Shown one piece after another: positions 1-5,176 of a stretch of DNA of 8,285 nucleotides. Numbering within the stretch: the first letter of the stretch is position 1; each line of letters begins with the position of its first letter. The notes beneath the pieces are model-generated. The model worked only from the letters and a program-made list of their open reading frames with translations, did no database searches and was not told where the DNA came from. The translations under genes and the position numbers were made by a program. The stretch comes from an uncultured Phycisphaerae bacterium (GTDB lineage Bacteria > Planctomycetota > Phycisphaerae > Phycisphaerales > SM1A02), in NCBI GenBank assembly GCA_937899935.1, contig CALCOW010000396.1, positions 1 through 8,285 of the forward strand, written 5' to 3'.

Positions 1-33
1 TTTTTATTCGTGTTTGATTGAATGGAACCCACT

Positions 34-1428
34 TTACCCGCCACGCAAGGCAGCCTGGGCCCGTGGATCAGTCCTTGAAATGATGTCACTAACACCTGAC
101 TGATTGAAGCCTTTGTAACCACCATGTCGCTCAAGATTTTCAAGATGCGATCCGATAGCGCCTTGACTAAGGAACTGCATTGCTTGCTGGCCAGTGATAA
201 AGTCTTGTTCGACAAGTCTATTCACTCGGGATTCGGAGACGGTCCAGCGCTCCCCTACCGTAAACTGTTGCTTGAGATAATCCCAATCTGTAAAGGGATC
301 CATACACTCATAGCCAGCGGCTTCCATTTGGTCTCGCAGAGCGTCGAAATCGAACTGGCATTCAAGATGGTGCATACCGGCCTGCAACATCGACTCGCCA
401 TGGAGTCCAACCCACAAGCCAACGGTACCTAAGTAATCTCTCTTTTTGAATGCCTGATGGGCAAAGTCGCCAGCAACTTCCTCCGGTGACATGTCGACAT
501 CAGCAAAGATGGTGAAATGACATTCTTTCTGTTCAAGCACCTGCGCACCCCAGCCAGCTTGCTCTCCAGCATAAAAACGCTCGCGACACTCAAAACCCAG
601 CTTTTCAAGAAGTCCAATGAGCTTGGGGAATCCAAGTCGTGATGACCTAAAAGTGTGATGGTCATGATTCGCCCAACCAAGTCCCAATGAGTCTTGACGT
701 TTCTTCTGGAACTGCGCCGCTTTATTGCGTGATTCCCAATATTCTCTTTCCGCTAAGAAAAAGTAGGCGCAGGTTTGATTGACTCCAATGTCAGCAATGG
801 ATGCATCAACCATGCCATTGACAATCGCCCATGCATGATCATCTTCTGGAAAATCACGTGGACGACGACGCAGCGCTTCAAGATGAGCAACACCTTTAAT
901 CGCCTTCTCTGCATCATATGAGGGCAAATCGAAAGAGCGTGATCCATATCGTTCAATGACCCACAGTTCTGCGCCAGAGTCCGTAAAGACCGGTGAACGA
1001 CGAATCACCGAAAATGGATCACCTTCAATGACATGTTCTGTTGTCATACGCCAAGCGCCAAGAAATGCGGCGACCGAATCGACCTTGATCCCAACTCGCA
1101 TATTGGTGCGCCCAGAGAGCACCACTTCTGGAAAGAGCCCTTGTTCATGGACCCACACTTGTTCGCTCTCTCGCGATGGAATAGAAGAAAACCCAGTTGC
1201 TTCTAACTCACTGGATAGCTTGGCATCTTCGGGCACTTCGATAAAGTCAACCCAATCACGGAATCGAGTTCCTGATTCACGTCGCATGCGATGTGCGAGA
1301 TCAACACTGTCTTTTGACTGATCCATGAAGGAATCAAGAAGACGGGAAATGATCGCCTCTGCCTCAACTTGAGGGCTCCAATCGAAGTGCTCTGTATTGT
1401 GATCGACATGACTGACTTGATTTGACAT
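34..1428 (-). CDS. DUF1338/VOC-like putative metalloenzyme
   Basis: This 464-residue soluble protein has no signal peptide or membrane segment. The ATG at 1428 is chosen because GGAG lies 7 nt upstream (plus-strand 1436-1439). An upstream in-frame ATG at 1569 would add 47 residues of poor quality. The C-terminal half resembles DUF1338, the family of the HglS/YdcJ 2-oxoadipate dioxygenase/decarboxylases with a vicinal-oxygen-chelate fold. Residues 254-280 read NHDHHTFRS then an amphipathic helix ending GFEC, followed by strands to about 312. A second similar unit at 351-375 reads GMHHLEC, then a helix ending GYEC. The paired His at 257-258 and 353-354 are the obvious metal-ligand candidates. 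Residues 110-165 may be another, more degenerate unit of this kind. The family call comes from motif spacing and remembered family sequences, not a search. The substrate is unknown, and a non-catalytic VOC-fold protein is possible. It is divergent from the lipoprotein operon and need not be functionally linked to it. Confidence 0.6.
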   Translation of the reverse strand: MSNQVSHVDHNTEHFDWSPQVEAEAIISRLLDSFMDQSKDSVDLAHRMRRESGTRFRDWVDFIEVPEDAKLSSELEATGFSSIPSRESEQVWVHEQGLFPEVVLSGRTNMRVGIKVDSVAAFLGAWRMTTEHVIEGDPFSVIRRSPVFTDSGAELWVIERYGSRSFDLPSYDAEKAIKGVAHLEALRRRPRDFPEDDHAWAIVNGMVDASIADIGVNQTCAYFFLAEREYWESRNKAAQFQKKRQDSLGLGWANHDHHTFRSSRLGFPKLIGLLEKLGFECRERFYAGEQAGWGAQVLEQKECHFTIFADVDMSPEEVAGDFAHQAFKKRDYLGTVGLWVGLHGESMLQAGMHHLECQFDFDALRDQMEAAGYECMDPFTDWDYLKQQFTVGERWTVSESRVNRLVEQDFITGQQAMQFLSQGAIGSHLENLERHGGYKGFNQSGVSDIISRTDPRAQAALRGG

Positions 1429-1662
1429 TGGCGGTCTCCATGTGTTCCGAATTGACTGAGCACTATAACGTCCGTTTGAGATCTCTTTATTCTGGCCGGA
1501 AGCTGATGGACGGGATCGTATCTCTAGCGTGGTATACTGCTCGATCGACGCGTTTCTGCCCTCTGGCATAGCTCTCCGCGTGCCTCAGGTTACTTTTTCA
1601 AGTATGGCCGCAAGTCTCCATGGCCTTTGTGTCCAGACTTTCAAAGACCTAGGAGTGACTTC
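1429..1662. promoter_or_regulatory. Divergent intergenic promoter region
   Basis: This 234-nt spacer separates two genes transcribed away from each other, so it should hold both promoters. The part from 1429 to 1569 is also an open N-terminal extension of the minus-strand gene, but its content looks non-coding. Facing the operon is an extended -10 element (1530-1538). Facing the minus-strand gene, TATAGT (plus-strand 1467-1462) is a weak -10 with no good -35 partner. No convincing operator palindrome was seen. Confidence 0.5.
1530..1538 (+). promoter_or_regulatory. Candidate extended -10 promoter for operon
   Basis: The sequence TGGTATACT fits the sigma-70 extended -10 pattern TGnTATAAT, with one mismatch in the hexamer. 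No good -35 box lies 16-18 nt upstream, which extended -10 promoters tolerate. Transcription would start near 1545, giving a leader of about 118 nt before the first ATG at 1663. It was seen by eye only, and the organism's sigma-factor consensus is unknown. Confidence 0.3.
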
Positions 1663-2277
1663 ATGACTCGTACAACTTGTATTACTGTGGCCATCTTGGC
1701 TCTATCGCTATCCGTTTCCTGTGCCCCCAAGGGCCAGAGCAGTGGACGCATACCGATCTCAGAAACAACCGCTGCCGAAGTGAAGGCTGGGGGCCCCTAT
1801 ACCGCAGACCTAGCGACGGCCAGCGATGAGGTTGCCACCTCACTCGTGCGTGATATCAACCGCCTCACGGATGAGGATTGGGATGGATACCGAGTCACAT
1901 TGATTTACGGTGACATTGTCAATAAGACGGCGGGCCGAGTCAGTACCGTCGACTTTGAATATGTACGCGACCGCATTCTCTCTCTGTTATCAAAGAACAA
2001 GTCATTCCGAGACAATGTCAAGTTTGTCAGAAAGCGAGCACGCATAGAATCGCTTAACCGCGAAGAACTCGATGGCAGCAGCGATCCGCTTCAGGAAGGC
2101 AATGACCCAAACAAAGTTGTTCGGCCTGATGCTGAGTATGTTTACTATCTCAATGGGGATATGTATGGCATCTATAGGGGATCTACAGAACTCTTTTACA
2201 TGAAGTTCAGCATCGACAACGCACGTGATGCTGAAGTTGTTTTCTCTGAAGACTATGAAGTGAAGTACGCCCGGTAG
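1663..2277 (+). CDS. LpoB-like lipoprotein A
   Basis: This 204-residue lipoprotein opens the operon. The ATG at 1663 has AGGAG 7 nt upstream (1651-1655). A TTG at 1627 in the same frame lacks such a site and would bury the signal peptide. Residues 1-19 form a short n-region and a hydrophobic core ending SVS before Cys20, which is an acceptable lipobox. Ala at +2 gives no inner-membrane (Asp) retention signal, so outer-membrane anchoring is plausible. The mature part has the layout of the penicillin-binding-protein activator LpoB (CsgG/TolB-N-like fold). It has a helix at 48-66, a strand plus loop VTLIYGDIVNKT at 78-89, a helix at 95-111, and a strand near FVRKRAR (121-127). C-terminal strands at 156-202 follow, where LpoB proteins carry their final sheet. 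In gammaproteobacteria LpoB activates PBP1b from the outer membrane. That role is not demonstrated here, since the resemblance is at family level and the PBP partner is outside the window. Confidence 0.65.
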   Translation: MTRTTCITVAILALSLSVSCAPKGQSSGRIPISETTAAEVKAGGPYTADLATASDEVATSLVRDINRLTDEDWDGYRVTLIYGDIVNKTAGRVSTVDFEYVRDRILSLLSKNKSFRDNVKFVRKRARIESLNREELDGSSDPLQEGNDPNKVVRPDAEYVYYLNGDMYGIYRGSTELFYMKFSIDNARDAEVVFSEDYEVKYAR

Positions 2278-2295
2278 TTAACATCGAGCTCTGTT

Positions 2296-2868
2296 ATGAC
2301 ACAAAAAAATCGCGCCCTCCTAGTATGGATTGCACTTCTTGTCATAGCTTTCTATGCGATGAACTGTGCCCCCAAGACATCTACCTCACGACTCACGACT
2401 GATGATTTGCAGGCCATCACCACTGAGATGGCTGACAGCCTTCGTTCGAGTGAGTTTTTGCAAGAACGCGATGGACGATCACCCGAGATGATCATAACCA
2501 TTCAGTCTGTACAAAATCTATCATCAGATCTCATACCAACCAGCGAACAATGGTATTTAGTTGAGCGTGTCGTCGACTCGCTACCAGTGCGAGAACTTGC
2601 AAATTCAAAGAACATTCGATTTGTGAGGGCTGCTGACAAAGTTCGCCAGGCACGCGAAAATCAGAATGTGCGACTCGATTATGCTGGCGATCGCACCTCA
2701 ACACATATTTTGACGGCGACGTATACCTCTGTGGTACGAACCACGGCAGGCAATCGTACCGATGCTTATTACTGTGAATATTCCATCGTTGATCGAGCGT
2801 CAGGTGAAGTTGATTGGGTGGACAAGTTTGAGTTTAAGCGAGAGGCATTTGGACTGAGTTGGGACTAA
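2296..2868 (+). CDS. LpoB-like lipoprotein B
   Basis: This 190-residue protein begins 18 nt after its upstream paralogue. The ribosome binding site is weak (GAG about 7 nt before the ATG), so translational coupling is likely. A hydrophobic stretch at 7-23 ends in AMN before Cys24. Asn at -1 is unusual for a lipobox, but the following APK matches lipoprotein A exactly. The mature part follows the LpoB (COG3417) pattern more clearly than A. LTTDDLQAITTEMADSL (33-49) corresponds to the N-terminal helix. IITIQSVQNLSS (66-77) is the first core strand and its N-loop, and NIRFVRAADKV (106-116) is the next strand. YSIVDRASGEVDW (162-174) corresponds to the 'vd..tGei.W' strand pair at the LpoB C-terminus. 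The likely role is the same as A's, as an outer-membrane-anchored periplasmic partner, perhaps forming a hetero-oligomer with A. The catalytic target is unknown. Confidence 0.68.
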   Translation: MTQKNRALLVWIALLVIAFYAMNCAPKTSTSRLTTDDLQAITTEMADSLRSSEFLQERDGRSPEMIITIQSVQNLSSDLIPTSEQWYLVERVVDSLPVRELANSKNIRFVRAADKVRQARENQNVRLDYAGDRTSTHILTATYTSVVRTTAGNRTDAYYCEYSIVDRASGEVDWVDKFEFKREAFGLSWD

Positions 2869-2902
2869 CAAACTCTGTCATTGTTGATGCCGCTTAACAA
2901 AT

Positions 2903-2911
2903 GGAGGTGAT
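2903..2911 (+). promoter_or_regulatory. Very strong ribosome binding site
   Basis: GGAGGTGAT is a nine-base complement to the usual 16S rRNA 3' end. It sits with GGAGG ending 5 nt before the GTG at 2913. It overlaps the in-frame ATG at 2901, which has no Shine-Dalgarno sequence of its own. It therefore decides the start of the COG3014-like gene and suggests that this gene is translated more strongly than lipoprotein B before it. Confidence 0.7.
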
Positions 2912-2912
2912 T

Positions 2913-4670
2913 GTGGGCATCACGAGTAGCAAAAGAGGTCGTTCGTATCAGCACCATGCATTGCTGATAACCGCTGTTCTTCTTAGTTTCTTTACACTGC
3001 CACTGGGCTGTGTTAGTAAGCCTAATCAATCATTAATGACTAGTGTCAAAGCCGGCAACTATGCCGATGCTCGAGAGGCTATTCATGATGAGTATGGAAA
3101 CACCAGAGACAAAAAAGATGATCGAAACTACATGCTCACACGCATGAGAGAGGTCATGGTTGACCTTGCTGACGGCAAAGGAGCTGAGTCAGAAGACAGC
3201 GCCAATGAGGTCTACGACATTCTGCGCACCCAGGGTATCAACCGTGACAAGACCATCAGTTCTGTTGTCATCAATGAAGATCTCAAATTCTGGAAAGGCG
3301 AACCATTTGAACAGGCTATGACCTATGCCTATGTGGCCGTTCAGAAAGGCCAAGAAGGCGAATGGGACAATACACGGGCAGCGGCCAATCAGTCCCTTTT
3401 TATGCTCAAAGACTTCGGCCAAAGTCGATCTGGGGGCCGCAAGAGCTCCGTTGATATCGCCCGCGAGTCGAACCGTAGAGATGGAGAACGCCGCGATGAC
3501 TACATCGACAATGGTTATGTCGTAGCAAAAACCGACTTTGTCTACGGCCACTTACTCAGCGGGGTTGCAAGCTGGGTACTGGGCCGTGAGGACGAAGCAC
3601 GGGACCAGTTCAATCAGGCCCTTAAGATCAATTCCAAACTTAAAAAACTGATCAACACACTGGAGTCTGATCAGTGGAACACGTTGCTGGTGGTCGACTT
3701 CGGCTTGGGACCACAAAAGGTTGCCTATGGACCAGACAAATCGATGGCACGGTTTCAGCCCTGGCGGCGCTTTGGCCCAAATGCCCGGCTCCAAGTCACT
3801 ATTGACAATCAGAAGTTAAACTTTCCGATCGTTTGCAATCTTGATCAAATGGCTTCCGACCACATGTGGAACAACCTTGAAGATGTCCGGGTTGCGAAAT
3901 CTGCTGTTGGCACTGGAATGATGGTGGCCGGTGGCGCGCTACTGGCTCAAGACGATGATACTGCGAAATATATTGGACTCGGTTTACTCGTTGCTGGTGC
4001 AGTCAGTAAAGCTGGAGCGCATGCAGATACCCGTTATTGTGAGATTATGCCCCAACGTGTTTATCTCGCACCCATTAAAGTAACACACCCCAATACATCA
4101 GTCTTGTTGCAAGTGGCCGGTCAGTCAGGATCAAAGCTCAGACTCTTTGGCCTTAATCCACCTGCCGATCACGAGCGAGCGGTGCTGCGCTATGTCCGAC
4201 TTAACTCTGACCGACGAGCGCCTCAGTGGGCAAAGGCAGATCAGATTGTCTATTCAAACGATGGGTCTACCGATGCGATCGCGGGCAGTGAACTGCCATT
4301 CATTCTCGGGGGCCACGATGTTCGAAAGCCAAGTCATGAGGTCCTCATGGAATACCAGTCAGCTGGGCACCTGAACAACCTCACCCTCGGGGATCTTGAA
4401 GAACTCTATCGAGCTGAAGGTATCGCCATTGATGAGCAGGAACGCATTCAGTATCAGCAAGCTGGCGGAGATCTCTCGTACCAGCGACATATCTTGGAAG
4501 GCGGCCGCTCTCTGGTGCCACCCAAAGCGGGCTCAGCGGCTTATTCTCGCGTCTTTGCCCAAAAACAGGCGCCTTATCAGCCTCAAAGTGAAATTGTAAG
4601 AGAACTTCGTCAACAAATACGCAAAGAAGACAAACGTAAGGCGTCTAACCAAGAAGAACAGGATGGCTAG
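2913..4670 (+). CDS. COG3014-like TPR lipoprotein
   Basis: This 585-residue lipoprotein starts at GTG 2913 (see the ribosome binding site at 2903-2911). The ATG at 2901 would add only four residues. A signal peptide with a basic n-region runs to the lipobox LPLG before Cys33, with Val at +2. The N-terminal region (about 45-250) is helical and TPR-like. It includes the GEPFEQAMTYAYVAVQKG segment typical of COG3014, where a large-chain 'G.pfErvm.y.Y.al' motif recurs, and a TPR-type hairpin around 210-245. A charged Arg/Asp-rich insert lies at about 173-203. Next come beta-rich segments and a Gly/Ala-rich hydrophobic pair (333-365). The signature HADTRYCEIMPQRVYLA (370-386) corresponds to the 'E.ADtR.w..LP..i' segment that I associate with COG3014. 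The last 130 residues are hydrophilic and end in a Lys/Arg/Glu-rich tail. COG3014 has no established function. Its place beside LpoB and YcfL homologues suggests a scaffold in an envelope lipoprotein complex. Confidence 0.7.
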   Translation: MGITSSKRGRSYQHHALLITAVLLSFFTLPLGCVSKPNQSLMTSVKAGNYADAREAIHDEYGNTRDKKDDRNYMLTRMREVMVDLADGKGAESEDSANEVYDILRTQGINRDKTISSVVINEDLKFWKGEPFEQAMTYAYVAVQKGQEGEWDNTRAAANQSLFMLKDFGQSRSGGRKSSVDIARESNRRDGERRDDYIDNGYVVAKTDFVYGHLLSGVASWVLGREDEARDQFNQALKINSKLKKLINTLESDQWNTLLVVDFGLGPQKVAYGPDKSMARFQPWRRFGPNARLQVTIDNQKLNFPIVCNLDQMASDHMWNNLEDVRVAKSAVGTGMMVAGGALLAQDDDTAKYIGLGLLVAGAVSKAGAHADTRYCEIMPQRVYLAPIKVTHPNTSVLLQVAGQSGSKLRLFGLNPPADHERAVLRYVRLNSDRRAPQWAKADQIVYSNDGSTDAIAGSELPFILGGHDVRKPSHEVLMEYQSAGHLNNLTLGDLEELYRAEGIAIDEQERIQYQQAGGDLSYQRHILEGGRSLVPPKAGSAAYSRVFAQKQAPYQPQSEIVRELRQQIRKEDKRKASNQEEQDG

Positions 4671-4720
4671 AGACGGAGTGATCCGATCTGCCTATGAGCT
4701 CAGAGGAGAGCGAATCAAAC

Positions 4721-5140
4721 ATGAACGTTAAAACACAACTACAAACTGGATGCTTCTTACTGCTGATTGCAGCCTTGCTTGTCAGCTGTAAACCAATACC
4801 AAAAGCGCCCCCAGCTGGCCAAGCCGATCCATTCCCCGCCAGACATTACCCTCAAATTACGGTTGCAGATAAGCTCGATGATTTTGTTGGTTTCGGTCCG
4901 CCTAACGTCAACGAAGGTCCACCGATGACTGTGACCGTTCCAATACGTGTGCTCGTCGATCAAGGTGATCTCTCTGTTCAGTACCGCTTTCTATTCTTTG
5001 ATGCTTCCGGGCGAGTGTTGAATGCCAATCGTGATTGGAAATACATGCAACTACCTGAACTAACGCGTGTATTTATGGAGGGGACATCACTTGGTAACGG
5101 CGCTGAGAACTGGAGCCTCGAAGTCCGACCTGCACGTTGA
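4721..5140 (+). CDS. YcfL-like (DUF1425) lipoprotein
   Basis: This is a small 139-residue lipoprotein. The ATG at 4721 gives a compact signal peptide (MNVKTQLQ, hydrophobic core, LLVS before Cys26). The earlier ATG at 4694 would add an acidic nine-residue leader, unusual for a signal peptide. AGGAG lies 12 nt upstream of 4721, which is long but usable. A Pro-rich linker follows the lipid anchor. The C-terminal beta-sandwich region matches the YcfL/DUF1425 pattern: conserved VTVPIRVLVDQ, then VQYRFLFFDASGRVL, then a Trp-containing strand and a 'G.s.g..a' turn before the last strand. E. coli YcfL is encoded next to lpoB and has the equivalent 'VHYRFYWYDARG' strand. Its biochemical role is unknown. 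The position three genes after two LpoB-like genes, and directly after a COG3014-like gene, supports the family assignment. Confidence 0.68.
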   Translation: MNVKTQLQTGCFLLLIAALLVSCKPIPKAPPAGQADPFPARHYPQITVADKLDDFVGFGPPNVNEGPPMTVTVPIRVLVDQGDLSVQYRFLFFDASGRVLNANRDWKYMQLPELTRVFMEGTSLGNGAENWSLEVRPAR

Positions 5141-5176
5141 TATCAACCAGGACCATCGCGACAAGGGAAGTGAGAC

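Noticed and set aside
1..33. T-rich start of the window as a terminator for the minus-strand gene
   Set aside because: On the minus strand it reads as A-rich, with no stem. On the plus strand there is no upstream sequence to judge.
1429..1569. N-terminal extension of the minus-strand protein to the ATG at 1569
   Set aside because: The ATG at 1428 has a well-placed GGAG. The 47 extra residues are polar and featureless, and they would consume most of the divergent promoter region.
1627..1662. TTG start for lipoprotein A
   Set aside because: It would place 12 polar residues ahead of the signal peptide, and the ATG at 1663 has a proper AGGAG.
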